A stretch of 64,000 bases of DNA from the NCBI GenBank assembly GCA_002354655.1, contig DELY01000050.1, positions 371,639 to 435,638 of the forward strand, read 5' to 3'. The DNA is from Pseudomonas sp. UBA2684 (lineage in GTDB: Bacteria > Pseudomonadota > Gammaproteobacteria > Pseudomonadales > Pseudomonadaceae). Both the position numbers and the translations under genes were made by a program. The notes under the pieces were generated by a model, which saw only the letters and a list, made by a program, of their open reading frames with translations, had not been told where the DNA came from and did no database searches. Below are positions 25,061 to 34,431 of the stretch, in pieces (position 1 is the stretch's first letter; each line of letters begins with the position of its first letter).

Positions 25061-28000
25061 TCTGTTTTCCGAGGACGATATCGAGCGCACCCTGCTGGGT
25101 CGGCTGCATGAGCAATACGGCTATGAATTGCTCAATTGCATAACCGCGCAGCCCGGTGATTTGCAGGACGGCTCCGGCCGCCGCGACAAGCGCGATGTCA
25201 TACTCGGCGACAGATTGCAGGCAACCGCCCGGCGGCTAAACCCGCAGATACCCGATGCCGAGCTGGAGCAGGCCTTGGCGCAGTTCGCCGAGCGACGCCA
25301 GGCCATGACCCTGGTGGCCGCTAACCGCGAGCTGGATGCTTTGCTGCGCGATGGCATCGCCGTGCGTTACCAGCAGGACGGCCAATGGCAGCAGGAGCAG
25401 CTGCGCCTCATCGACTTCAACGAGGCGAGCAACAACGACTTTCTTGCCGTCACTCAGCTGTGGATCAAGGGTATCAACGACAAGTACCTGCGCCCGGATG
25501 TGCTGCTCTATGTAAACGGCATTCCGCTGGTGTTTATCGAGCTGAAAAATTCGAATATTCCGGTGCGCAATGCCTACGACGACAACCTGGTGCGTTACCG
25601 GAAGAGCATTCCGCAGCTTTTCCTCACCAACGCCTTCTGTGTACTCAGCAATGCCCTGGAAACCCGCGTCGGTAGCCTGACCGCTGAGTGGGAGCACTTC
25701 TTTAGCTGGCTGCGGGTGGACGACGAGAAGGAAAAGCTCGACCGCGCCCAGATCAAGGAGCAAGGCACCAGCATCGAGCGGGTGATCGACGGTCTGTTCG
25801 CCCCCGAGCGGCTGCTGGACTACGTGGAAAACTACGTGCTGTTCCACAAGCAGACGCAGAAGATCATCGCCCAGAACCACCAGTTTATCGGCGTCAACCG
25901 CGCCTTCACGCGCTTCCAGCAGCGCAAGGCGCTGCGCGGCAAGCTCGGGGTGTTCTGGCACACCCAAGGCTCGGGCAAGAGCTTTTCGATGATCTTCTAT
26001 GCGCGCAAGATCCTGCGCAAACTGCCGGGGCACTTCACCTTTCTGGTGGTCACCGACCGTGATGACCTCGATGGGCAGATCTTCCGCAACTTCCTCAACA
26101 CCGGCACGGTGCAGAGCCACGAGGCTGCCCGGCCGAAAAACAGCGAGGAGCTGCGCACCTTCCTCGGCCAGAGCAAACGCCTGGTGTTTACCCTGATTCA
26201 GAAGTTCCGCTACGACAAAGGCAAGACTTACCCCTTGCTCTCTGATCGCGACGATATTGTGGTGATCGTCGACGAGGCGCACCGCACCCAGTACAAGAGC
26301 CTGGCGGAAAACATGCGTGCCGGTTTGCCTAAGGCCAACTTCGTCGCCTTTACCGGCACGCCACTGCTGGGCCGCGAGCGCAAGACCAACCAGTGGTTTG
26401 GCGATTACGTGTCCGAATACAACTTCCAGCAGTCGATGGACGACGGCGCCACCGTGCCGCTGTTCTACCAGAAGCGCGTGCCCGAGGTGCTGATCCAGAA
26501 CGACGACCTCAGCGAGGAGTTCTACCAGATCCTCGAAGAGGAAAATCTCGACGAGGCGCAGCAGGAAAAGCTCGAACGCCAGTTTGCCCAAGAAGTGCAG
26601 GTGATAAAGCGCGACGACCGCCTGGAAACCATCGCCCGCGACATCGTCTACCACTTCCCGCGCCGGGGTTATCTGGGCAAAGGCATCGTCATCGCCGTGG
26701 ACAAGTTCACGGCGGTAAAGCTCTACGACAAGGTGCAGCGGCTGTGGAAGGAAGAACTAAAAGCCCTGCGCGGGCGGATCAAGGACACGCCCAACGAGGT
26801 GGAAAAGGCCCGGCTGAAAAAGATCGTCGCCTATATGCACGTCGTGCAAATGGCCGTGGTGATCAGTGAGGAAGCCGGCGAGGAAGAGAAGTTCAAGCTG
26901 CAAGGCCTGGAAGTCGCCCGCCACCGCCAGCGTATGAACGCGCTGGACGAGCACGGCCATGATATCGAGCACAACTTCAAAGAACCTGAGCACCCGCTGC
27001 AGCTGGTGTTCGTCTGCGCCATGTGGCTGACCGGCTTCGATGCGCCGACCGTTTCCACCCTGTACCTCGACAAGCCGATGAAGGGCCACACCCTGATGCA
27101 GGCCATCGCCCGCGCCAACCGGGTGACCTCGCACCAGATCAACGGCACGAATAAGACCAACGGCGAAATCGTCGATTACTACAACGTCTTCCGCAATATG
27201 AAGCAGGCGTTGAAGGATTACGCCCAGGGCGAAGAAGGCACGGACGAGCCGCCGGTGCAGGACAAGAGCGTACTGCGCGGGCTGCTGGACGATGCCATCG
27301 CCGAAGGCCTGGGTTACTGCCACGAGCGAGGCATTGCCCTGGAAGAGGTGCTGGGCCGCGAGGAGATTTTCAAGAATCTCAGCCGCTTCAACGAATTCGC
27401 CGACATCCTGCTGGGCAATGAGGAGTGGCGCAAAACCTTCAACGTCTACCAGAACACCGTCGCCGCCCTGTACGAAGCGTGCAAACCGGAGATCCTCGGT
27501 AACAAGCTGGTGCGGGTGGTGGCAGCCTTCGATTACTTGCGCGGGGTGATCGACAGCCTGGTCGAGCAGGTGGATATCGACCAAGTGACCCGGCGCATCG
27601 ACGAACTGCTGGATGAAAGCGTGGTGGTGGATAACGCCGAAGCCTTCCATCAGCAAGAACCGCAGGGCGCTTACCAGATCGTGCGCAAAGGCCGTACCTG
27701 GGACCTGAGCAAGATCGACTTCGACAAGCTACGTGAAGAGTTTAAACAAACTGCCTACAAGAACATCGAGATCGCCGACCTGCGCGGCTTTCTGGAGCAG
27801 AAGGTGGCGCAGATGCTGGCCGTGAATAAAACCCGCAGCGACTTCGCCCAGCGCCTGCAGGAAATCATCGACCGTTATAACGCTGGCGGCTCGGCCACCG
27901 AGGACTACCACGAAGAACTGCTGCGTTATCTGGAAGCGCTGAGCGCCGAAGACGACCGGCATATTCGCGAGGGCTTGAGTGAAGACGAACTGGAGCTGTT

Positions 28001-28283
28001 CGACCTACTGAAGAAGGACAGCATGACCCAGGATGAGACCCAGAAGGTCAAGCTGGCAGCCAAATCGCTGCTGCAGCGCTTGCTGGACGGTCAGCCCAAG
28101 GTTCTGGTGCAGGACTGGTTCAAGGACAGCCAGACCCAGCGCAGCGTTCGCTCCGCAGTGGAGCAGGTATTGGATAGCAACCTGCCGGAGAGTTACGACC
28201 GGGTGCTGTTCAAGGAGAAATGCGACAACGTCTTCGAGCTGGTACTGGATTACGCCAGCCAGGGGCGTAAGTGGGCGGCTTGA
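25053..28283 (+). CDS. hsdR: Type I restriction-modification system, endonuclease/translocase subunit HsdR
   Basis: 1076-aa motor and nuclease subunit. The N-terminal PD-(D/E)xK nuclease has Asp149 (RPDVLLYVNG) and E163-L-K165 (FIELKNSN). The superfamily 2 helicase core has Walker A GSGKS at ~306-310, motif II DEAH at 407-410, motif III F-T-G-T-P, and later motif VI Q-A-I-A-R-A-N-R. The C-terminal ~250 residues are helical and should bind the methyltransferase core. All catalytic motifs look intact, so the system is predicted to restrict foreign DNA. Its stop is 7 bp from that of the convergent Na/Pi cotransporter gene, marking the right border of the locus. Confidence 0.95.
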   Translation: MPNLFSEDDIERTLLGRLHEQYGYELLNCITAQPGDLQDGSGRRDKRDVILGDRLQATARRLNPQIPDAELEQALAQFAERRQAMTLVAANRELDALLRDGIAVRYQQDGQWQQEQLRLIDFNEASNNDFLAVTQLWIKGINDKYLRPDVLLYVNGIPLVFIELKNSNIPVRNAYDDNLVRYRKSIPQLFLTNAFCVLSNALETRVGSLTAEWEHFFSWLRVDDEKEKLDRAQIKEQGTSIERVIDGLFAPERLLDYVENYVLFHKQTQKIIAQNHQFIGVNRAFTRFQQRKALRGKLGVFWHTQGSGKSFSMIFYARKILRKLPGHFTFLVVTDRDDLDGQIFRNFLNTGTVQSHEAARPKNSEELRTFLGQSKRLVFTLIQKFRYDKGKTYPLLSDRDDIVVIVDEAHRTQYKSLAENMRAGLPKANFVAFTGTPLLGRERKTNQWFGDYVSEYNFQQSMDDGATVPLFYQKRVPEVLIQNDDLSEEFYQILEEENLDEAQQEKLERQFAQEVQVIKRDDRLETIARDIVYHFPRRGYLGKGIVIAVDKFTAVKLYDKVQRLWKEELKALRGRIKDTPNEVEKARLKKIVAYMHVVQMAVVISEEAGEEEKFKLQGLEVARHRQRMNALDEHGHDIEHNFKEPEHPLQLVFVCAMWLTGFDAPTVSTLYLDKPMKGHTLMQAIARANRVTSHQINGTNKTNGEIVDYYNVFRNMKQALKDYAQGEEGTDEPPVQDKSVLRGLLDDAIAEGLGYCHERGIALEEVLGREEIFKNLSRFNEFADILLGNEEWRKTFNVYQNTVAALYEACKPEILGNKLVRVVAAFDYLRGVIDSLVEQVDIDQVTRRIDELLDESVVVDNAEAFHQQEPQGAYQIVRKGRTWDLSKIDFDKLREEFKQTAYKNIEIADLRGFLEQKVAQMLAVNKTRSDFAQRLQEIIDRYNAGGSATEDYHEELLRYLEALSAEDDRHIREGLSEDELELFDLLKKDSMTQDETQKVKLAAKSLLQRLLDGQPKVLVQDWFKDSQTQRSVRSAVEQVLDSNLPESYDRVLFKEKCDNVFELVLDYASQGRKWAA

Positions 28284-28290
28284 GTTGTTG

Positions 28291-29937
28291 CTACTCGCCG
28301 CCCACCTCTTCCACGTGCAGCGCGCCGGTTTCGTGACTTTCCAGCACCACATAGGCGCTGGCGCAGAACAGCGAGTTGAGGCGCTTCATGTCGCCGATCA
28401 GCTCCAGGTGCAGCGAGCTGGTTTCGATGCTCTGCACCACCTGGCGGTGCAAGCGGCCGACGTGGGCATGCGCCAGGCGCCGTTCCTGGGCGCGGAAGCG
28501 GCGCTTCTCGCGCAGCAGTTGGCGAGCGCTTTCGGGGTCGGCGCTGAGGAACACGCTGAGGCCCAGGCGCAGGTTGGCGAGCAACTGGGCATGCAGGCTG
28601 GCCAGTTCCTCCAGGCCGCTGTCGGAGAACGAATGGCGTTGTGCGGTCTTCTGGTCCTGCACCTTGCCGAGCATGCGTTCGAGGATGTCGCCGGCCTGTT
28701 GCAGGTTGACCGCCAGTTCGATGATCTCCGCCCAGCGCCGGCTGTCGTGTTCGCTCAAGACCTCGCGCGGCACCTGGGCCAGGTACAGTTTGACCGCGCT
28801 GTACAGTGCATCGACATCGTCGTCGAGGCGGCGCAGTTCCTTGCTCAGCGCCGGCTGGCTGCCGCGTAGCACCTCCAGCAGGTGGCTGAGCATGGTTTCG
28901 ATCAGGTCGCCGATGCGCAGGGTTTCGCGCACCGCATTGGCCAGCGCCAGGCTCGGCGTGGCCAGCGCGGTGGGGTCGAGGTGGCGCGGGCGAGCCACGC
29001 CGTTTTCGTCCGGGCGATCCGGCAGCAGCCAGTTGCAGAAGCGCGCCATCAGATCAATGCTCGGCAGCATCAGCAGGCAGCGCAGGCCGTTGTAGAGCAG
29101 GTGGAAGCCGATCACCAGTTCCTCGGGGCGCCAGTTCAGGCTGTCCAGCCAGTTCACCAGTGGGTCGAGCAGCGGAATCACCAGCAGCAGGCCGATCAAT
29201 TTGTAGAGCAGGCTGCCCAGCGCCACGCGGCGCCCGGCCGGGGTTTGCATGCTGGTGTTGAGGAAGGCCAGCACGCCGCTGCCGATGTTGGCGCCGATGA
29301 CCAGGCCGATGGCCACCGGCAGGCTGATCAGCCCCGAGCCGGTGAGGGTGGCGGTGAGCAGCACGGCGGCCAGGCTGGAGTAGGAAATCAGTGCGAATAG
29401 CGCGCCGACCAGGGCATCCAGCAGCAGGTCGCCGGTCAGCGAGGCGAACAGCACCTTGATGCCCTGGGCCTGGGTGATTGGCGTGGCGGCGGCGACGATC
29501 AACTCCAGCGCCAGAATCATCAAGCCCAAGCCGATGGCCACGCGGCCGAGCTGGCCGGCGCGGGTCTGTTTGCGCGAGAGGAAGAAGATCACTCCGAGGA
29601 AGATCAACAGCGGCGACAGCCAGCTCAGGTCGAAGGTCAGCACCCGCGCCATCAGCGCCGTGCCGACATCCGCGCCGAGCATGATCGCCAGCGCCGGCGG
29701 CAGCGCCATCAGGCCCTGGCTGACGAACGAGGTCACCAGCAGCGCGGTGGCGTTGCTGCTCTGCACCAGCGCGGTGACGCCGATGCCGGCGGCGAACGCC
29801 AGTGGTCGTTTGCCGACGTTATGGCTGAGGATCTTGCGCAGGTGCGAGCCGTACACGCGCAGGATGCCGCTACGCACGATATGCGTGCCCCAGATCAGCA
29901 GGGCAATGGCTGAGAGCAGATTGAGCAGGGTCAGCAT
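28291..29937 (-). CDS. Na/Pi-cotransporter family protein with PhoU-like C-terminal domain
   Basis: 548-aa inner-membrane protein of the NptA/YjbB family. Residues ~1-310 contain two Na_Pi_cotrans repeats with the hallmark Q-S-S-N-A-T-A-L-L (VQSSNATALL) and its partner YSSLAAVLL, in eight or more hydrophobic segments. Residues ~335-545 are a soluble helical PhoU-like domain (LANAVRETLRIGDLIETML... LRRLDDDVDALYSAVKLYL). E. coli YjbB exports phosphate; transport direction here is unknown. A strong AGGAGG precedes the ATG at 29937. The following 282-bp gap contains nothing else recognised. Confidence 0.9.
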   Translation of the reverse strand: MLTLLNLLSAIALLIWGTHIVRSGILRVYGSHLRKILSHNVGKRPLAFAAGIGVTALVQSSNATALLVTSFVSQGLMALPPALAIMLGADVGTALMARVLTFDLSWLSPLLIFLGVIFFLSRKQTRAGQLGRVAIGLGLMILALELIVAAATPITQAQGIKVLFASLTGDLLLDALVGALFALISYSSLAAVLLTATLTGSGLISLPVAIGLVIGANIGSGVLAFLNTSMQTPAGRRVALGSLLYKLIGLLLVIPLLDPLVNWLDSLNWRPEELVIGFHLLYNGLRCLLMLPSIDLMARFCNWLLPDRPDENGVARPRHLDPTALATPSLALANAVRETLRIGDLIETMLSHLLEVLRGSQPALSKELRRLDDDVDALYSAVKLYLAQVPREVLSEHDSRRWAEIIELAVNLQQAGDILERMLGKVQDQKTAQRHSFSDSGLEELASLHAQLLANLRLGLSVFLSADPESARQLLREKRRFRAQERRLAHAHVGRLHRQVVQSIETSSLHLELIGDMKRLNSLFCASAYVVLESHETGALHVEEVGGE

Positions 29938-30219
29938 GTGGCCTCCTGGCGAGAGCGGCGTGTCGGCGAGTCGTGGACACCGGCTTTGGGGGCCGTTGGC
30001 GGCTATTGGGCTCGTCGGCTTCGCGGGGGCTTCTAGGTTGCAGTTAAGCGTGTCTGGCGCGCTTTTGCCTCAGGGATTCGGCGGATTTGCCGAGCAGCGT
30101 TCCGCCCAACGGCATGGACAGCCCGCCACGACTGGCTAGGGTGGTGTTACCGAAGGTTGTGATTTTCGCGCGCGCGTGGCCGCCTTGTTCGATGCGCAGC
30201 GTCTACATGGAGGTATCCG

Positions 30220-30924
30220 ATGTTTAGAATCCCCTTGGCTCTCCTGCTGCTGTTAACGGTTGGCGGCTGCGGTACCCGCGAAGTGACGGTGGAGCGTAGC
30301 GCCGAACGCATCGGTACCAAGATATCCAGCTACGAGGATCGGTTTGGCGTGTGCTGGCCGTTCGAGCTGGATCGGACTGTCACCGGTACGTCCCCGCCAC
30401 TGGGCGAAGCCGGCGAGGTGATCGCCGGTTTCCACAACCATGTAAAACGTGGGCAGACCTGCCACACCCAGGATAGCCGCGCTTACCACGGCGTTTTCGT
30501 CTTCGACTTGAGCGACCTGCGAGGCGACGCGGTGATTGCCGCCACCTTGCGCCTGGAGCGGCGCAACACGCCGGTGCCGATCAATATAGAGCGCGCGGTA
30601 CCGAGTGGCGTCGTCCGCAGCGCGTTGTGCAATTTACGCTTGCGCGTCGCCACCGAGTCGCTGAATGCCGGCACCACATTTGGCGAAGTGGCGGCCATTA
30701 ACCTGCGCCGCACCGGGGTACAGCAGGACCAGTCGACGGTTGCCGTAGGGGTCGGGGTCACCAGGGAGGTTCAGCAGTGGGTGCAGGGCCGGCGGGAGAA
30801 TTTCGGTTTCGTCCTCGGTCCGGAAGAGGGCGCCATCGACAAGAACGAAAACACCTGCACCGGCTATTGGTTCAACCCGCGCCTGGAAATCCGCGTACTG
30901 CGCGCGATTGACCCAGAGCCATAG
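30220..30924 (+). CDS. Putative outer-envelope lipoprotein, unknown function
   Basis: 234-aa protein with a lipoprotein signal (MFRIPLALLLLLTVGGC, lipid-attachment Cys17). The mature part is rich in beta strands: YHGVFVFDLSDL, AATLRLERRNTPVPINIE, VTREVQQWVQGRRENFGFVLGP, NENTCTGYWFNPRLEIRVL. Four Cys after the lipid Cys could form two disulphides. The strand pattern, with a strand, a W-x-x-G-x-x-N-F-G-F motif and a closing N-P-R-L-E-I-x-V, resembles DNRLRE-type carbohydrate-binding-like sandwiches, but I cannot confirm that. It is a lone gene with GGAGG before the ATG. Confidence 0.7.
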   Translation: MFRIPLALLLLLTVGGCGTREVTVERSAERIGTKISSYEDRFGVCWPFELDRTVTGTSPPLGEAGEVIAGFHNHVKRGQTCHTQDSRAYHGVFVFDLSDLRGDAVIAATLRLERRNTPVPINIERAVPSGVVRSALCNLRLRVATESLNAGTTFGEVAAINLRRTGVQQDQSTVAVGVGVTREVQQWVQGRRENFGFVLGPEEGAIDKNENTCTGYWFNPRLEIRVLRAIDPEP

Positions 30925-30944
30925 TGGACACGGCGCATTCAGGC

Positions 30945-31019
30945 GTAGGGCGGACATGCCGCAGCGCGACTTGTCCGCCGCAAAGCTCGGTGGACAAGGC
31001 TTCGCCATGTCTACCCTAC
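30945..31019. repeat. GTAGGG...CCCTAC palindromic repeat, copy B
   Basis: Left arm GTAGGGCGGACATGCCGCAG and, inverted, right arm ending GGCTTCGCCATGTCTACCCTAC. The two arms are inverted copies of a half-repeat of about 35 bp carrying a TTGTCC[AG]CC core. It lies in the 231-bp gap between the lipoprotein gene and recC. Confidence 0.7.
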
Positions 31020-31155
31020 GGGCTTGTGTGGGGAGCGGATAAATCCGCGCCCCACACGAGCCAATGGCCCTGGTCAATCTGCCTGGCGAGTCGCCATGTT
31101 GGTCGCCGCTCGCCCCTGCTACCCTAGCGGCCATCGATGCCAACGGCCGTTGCTC

Positions 31156-34100
31156 ATGCTCACGCTCTACCACGCCCCTGACCTGGAAACCCTTGGCGAG
31201 CTGGCCACCACGCTGCTCGCGACGCCTGCACGCGATCCGTTCGCGCCGGCGCGGGTGGTGGTGCCGAGTCAGGGCATGGGCCGCTGGCTGACGTTGGAAC
31301 TGGCGCGCAGTCAGGGCATCGCCATGCAGCTGGAGGTGCAGCTGCCGGCCAAATTTGTCTGGGACCTGTCGCGGTTGTGCCTGGGGCAGCTGCCGGAGCA
31401 GTCGGCCTTCAGCCCCAGCAGCTTGAGCTGGCGGCTGTATGACTGGCTGTGCGAGCCGGCCCATCTGGCCGAAGCGCCACGCCTGGCGCACTATCTCGCC
31501 GGCGGCGATGAGCGGCGTAGGCTGTCACTTGCCGTCAAGATCGCCGACGTACTCGACCAATACCTGCTGTATCGCGACGACTGGCTGGCCGCTTGGGAGC
31601 GCAACGAGCTGCTCGATCTCGGTCCGGACGAGGCCTGGCAGGCCCTGCTCTGGCGCGAGTTGACCAAGGACGGCCACCCGCACCGCGCGCGCCTGCTCGA
31701 AGACCTGTTGCGCCGCCTGTATGACGCCACGCCCATCGCCGGGTTGCCTGAACGTCTGCTGGTGTTCGGCATCAGCAGCCTGCCGCCGCACCATATGCGC
31801 GTGCTGGAGGGCCTGGCGCGGCACACCCAGGTAGTGATCTTCGCGCTTAACCCGTGCCGCGAAGCCTGGGGCGAGATTCGCGATATCCGTGAGCTGGCGC
31901 GCCAGCCCGAGGCCGGCCCCGAGGATTGGTACCTGGATGTCGGCCATCCGCTGCTGGCTAGCCTGGGCAAGCAGGGTCGCGACTTTTTCGACAGCCTGTT
32001 CAGCCTGGCCTCGGTCGAAGGCAGCCAGGAAACCGGCCTGTATTCCGAAGATGACGACCTGCACGACGCCAGCCTGTTGCAGGCGCTGCAGAACGACATC
32101 CTGCGCCTGCGCACCCGGCAACCCGATGAGCGCCTGGTTTTGCGCGAAGACGACCGCTCGCTGGAACTGCATATCGCCCACTCGCCGCTGCGCGAGGTGG
32201 AAATCCTGCATGACCAACTGCTCGCGCGCTTTGCCGCCGACCCCGCGCTGACCCCGGATCAGGTGGTGGTACTGACCCCGGATATCGAGCGTTACGCGCC
32301 CTATATCGAAGCCGTTTTCGCCCCGCGTGAAGGCGTGCCAAGGATTCCCTTTAGCCTGGCCGACCGCAGCCTGCGCGCGGAAATCCCGCTGATCGAGGCC
32401 TTCCTCAATCTGCTGGCGCTGCCGGAAAGCCGCTTTGCCGCCGAGGAAATCCTCACCGGGCTGGAGCAGCCGGCCATCGCCCGCCGCGCTGGGATCGAAG
32501 CCGAAGACCTGCCGCTGCTGCGCGACTGGCTGCGCGAGGCCGGCGTGCGCTGGGGCCGCGATGGCGCGCACCGCGAGCAACTGGGCCTGCCGGCGGATGC
32601 CGCGTTTACCTGGCGGCAAGGGCTGGACCGCCTGCTGCTGGGCTTCGCCGCACCGCCACAGCTGGCCGGCCTGGGCGCGCCGCTACTGGGCGACAGCTGG
32701 CCGCTGGATGCCCTGGAAGGCGGCCGTGCGCAGCTGCTCGGGCGCCTGGTCGCATTCGTCGAGCGCCTGGCCGCGCTGGCGCAGCAGCTGCAACGCGCGC
32801 GCAGCCTCAGCGAATGGGCCGAGAGCTTGCAGCAACTGATCGACAGCCTGTTCGACGAGCGCGAGGCCGGCGACACCCTGTTGCTTTTGTCCAAGGCCTG
32901 CGCGGCGCTCAAGGAACAGGGCGACGCCTCGGGTGTCGAGCGGCCGATCGAGCTGGCGCTGATCCGCCAGCAGCTGACTGCCGCCCTGGAGCAAGGCAGC
33001 GCCGCCTCCGGGTTCCTCACCGGCGCGGTGACCTTCTGCACCATGGTGCCGATGCGCAGCCTGCCGTTTCGCCTGGTCTGCCTGCTCGGACTGGACGACG
33101 GCGCATTGCCACGCCGTACCCCGGCCGCCGGCTTCGACCTGATCAGCCAGGCGCCGCGGCGTGGCGACCGCGCACGGCGGCTCGACGACCGCTACCTGCT
33201 GCTGGAAACCCTGCTCTCGGCGCGCAGCGGCCTGTACCTCAGCTATGTCGGCCGCGACCCGCGCAGCAACGCCGAACTGCCGCCCTCGGTGCTGGTCAGC
33301 GAGCTGCTGGATGTGGTCGATCTCACTGCGATCTGTGCGGCGGATGGCGAGAAAGCCAGCGCGCGAATTACCCAGCAGCATCCGCTGCAACCCTTCGCCC
33401 CCGGCAATTTCGCTGGCGGTCAGCAGGCCGGTTTCGCCGCGCCCTGGTTCCGCGCCGCCCAGCGCCTGAGCCAGGCCGCCGAGTCGCCAACGCCTTTTGC
33501 CAGCGTGCTGGCCGAGCCGGATCAGGACCGGCCGGGCGGCGCTCCGCTGACCCTCGAACCCAGCCAGTTGATCCACTGCTTCAAGCACCCGGCGCGCTAC
33601 CTGCTGGAGCAGCGCCTCGGCCTGCGTCTGGCCGAGGGCGAGGAAGCCCTGGCCGGCGACGAGCCCTTCAGCGTCGAGTGGACCAGCCAGCACGGTCTGC
33701 GTCAGCTGGCACTGCACGCCATCGAGCGGGGCTGGAGTGAGCGCCAGGAGCGCGCGGTGGCTGCCGCTTCCGGCTGGCTGCCGGTGGGCGAGCTGGGCCA
33801 GGCGCACTGGGGGCAGATTCGCGGGCCGATCCGCGCCTTCGCCCCGACCCTGTTCGACGAGCGCCCGGATGACCCATCGCAGCCGCTGCTGGTGGATATC
33901 GAGCTGGCCGGCGTGCGCATTCACGGCTGGCTGGACGGGGTCAGCGCCAGCGGCCTGTTCGACTACCGCCTGCGTGATCTGGGAGCCTGGGAACTGGCGC
34001 CGTTCTGGCTGCGTCACCTGCTGCTCAACTGCGCCGCCACGCCCGGCATCAGCCGCGACAGCCGCCTGCTCTCGCCAAAAAGCGAATGGCGGCTGGGGCC

Positions 34101-34431
34101 GCTGGCGGGGCCCCTGGAGCTGCTCGAGCCCTGGCTGCATGCCTACAAAAGCGCGCTATGCGAACCCTTGCCGGTACTCGCCAAATGCAGCTATGGCTTC
34201 GCCAAAAAATGGCGCAAACCCGGGCGCAAGGAGCCGATTGATGCGGCGCGCAGCGAGGCGCGAGTGATGTGGCACGGCAACGACTACATGACCGGCGAAG
34301 GCCAGGACCCCTGGAACGCGCTGGCCTTCCGCGACCGCGAGCCGCTGGGCGAGCGCTTCGAAGCGCTGGCCGAACAACTCTACGGCCCGGCGCTGGATGC
34401 CCTGCAAGGCAGTGAAGAGGACGAGGCATGA
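31156..34431 (+). CDS. recC: Exodeoxyribonuclease V gamma subunit RecC
   Basis: 1091-aa scaffold and Chi-recognition subunit of the RecBCD helicase-nuclease, which resects double-strand breaks for RecA loading. The N terminus MLTLYHAPDLETLGELATTLL...VVPSQGMGRWLTLELA aligns with E. coli RecC (MLRVYHSN...), supporting ATG 31156 over the upstream start at 31024. The inactivated helicase-like domains and the C-terminal nuclease-like fold are present at the expected length (1122 aa in E. coli). The stop overlaps the recB start by 4 bp (ATGA). The order recC-recB-recD is the Pseudomonas arrangement. The ribosome binding site is weak. Confidence 0.95.
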   Translation: MLTLYHAPDLETLGELATTLLATPARDPFAPARVVVPSQGMGRWLTLELARSQGIAMQLEVQLPAKFVWDLSRLCLGQLPEQSAFSPSSLSWRLYDWLCEPAHLAEAPRLAHYLAGGDERRRLSLAVKIADVLDQYLLYRDDWLAAWERNELLDLGPDEAWQALLWRELTKDGHPHRARLLEDLLRRLYDATPIAGLPERLLVFGISSLPPHHMRVLEGLARHTQVVIFALNPCREAWGEIRDIRELARQPEAGPEDWYLDVGHPLLASLGKQGRDFFDSLFSLASVEGSQETGLYSEDDDLHDASLLQALQNDILRLRTRQPDERLVLREDDRSLELHIAHSPLREVEILHDQLLARFAADPALTPDQVVVLTPDIERYAPYIEAVFAPREGVPRIPFSLADRSLRAEIPLIEAFLNLLALPESRFAAEEILTGLEQPAIARRAGIEAEDLPLLRDWLREAGVRWGRDGAHREQLGLPADAAFTWRQGLDRLLLGFAAPPQLAGLGAPLLGDSWPLDALEGGRAQLLGRLVAFVERLAALAQQLQRARSLSEWAESLQQLIDSLFDEREAGDTLLLLSKACAALKEQGDASGVERPIELALIRQQLTAALEQGSAASGFLTGAVTFCTMVPMRSLPFRLVCLLGLDDGALPRRTPAAGFDLISQAPRRGDRARRLDDRYLLLETLLSARSGLYLSYVGRDPRSNAELPPSVLVSELLDVVDLTAICAADGEKASARITQQHPLQPFAPGNFAGGQQAGFAAPWFRAAQRLSQAAESPTPFASVLAEPDQDRPGGAPLTLEPSQLIHCFKHPARYLLEQRLGLRLAEGEEALAGDEPFSVEWTSQHGLRQLALHAIERGWSERQERAVAAASGWLPVGELGQAHWGQIRGPIRAFAPTLFDERPDDPSQPLLVDIELAGVRIHGWLDGVSASGLFDYRLRDLGAWELAPFWLRHLLLNCAATPGISRDSRLLSPKSEWRLGPLAGPLELLEPWLHAYKSALCEPLPVLAKCSYGFAKKWRKPGRKEPIDAARSEARVMWHGNDYMTGEGQDPWNALAFRDREPLGERFEALAEQLYGPALDALQGSEEDEA

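Noticed and set aside
20874-28283. Prophage or integrative element carrying the restriction genes
   Set aside because: No integrase, phage genes, tRNA-derived attachment site or flanking direct repeats were seen; only the hsd-dinD genes are present.
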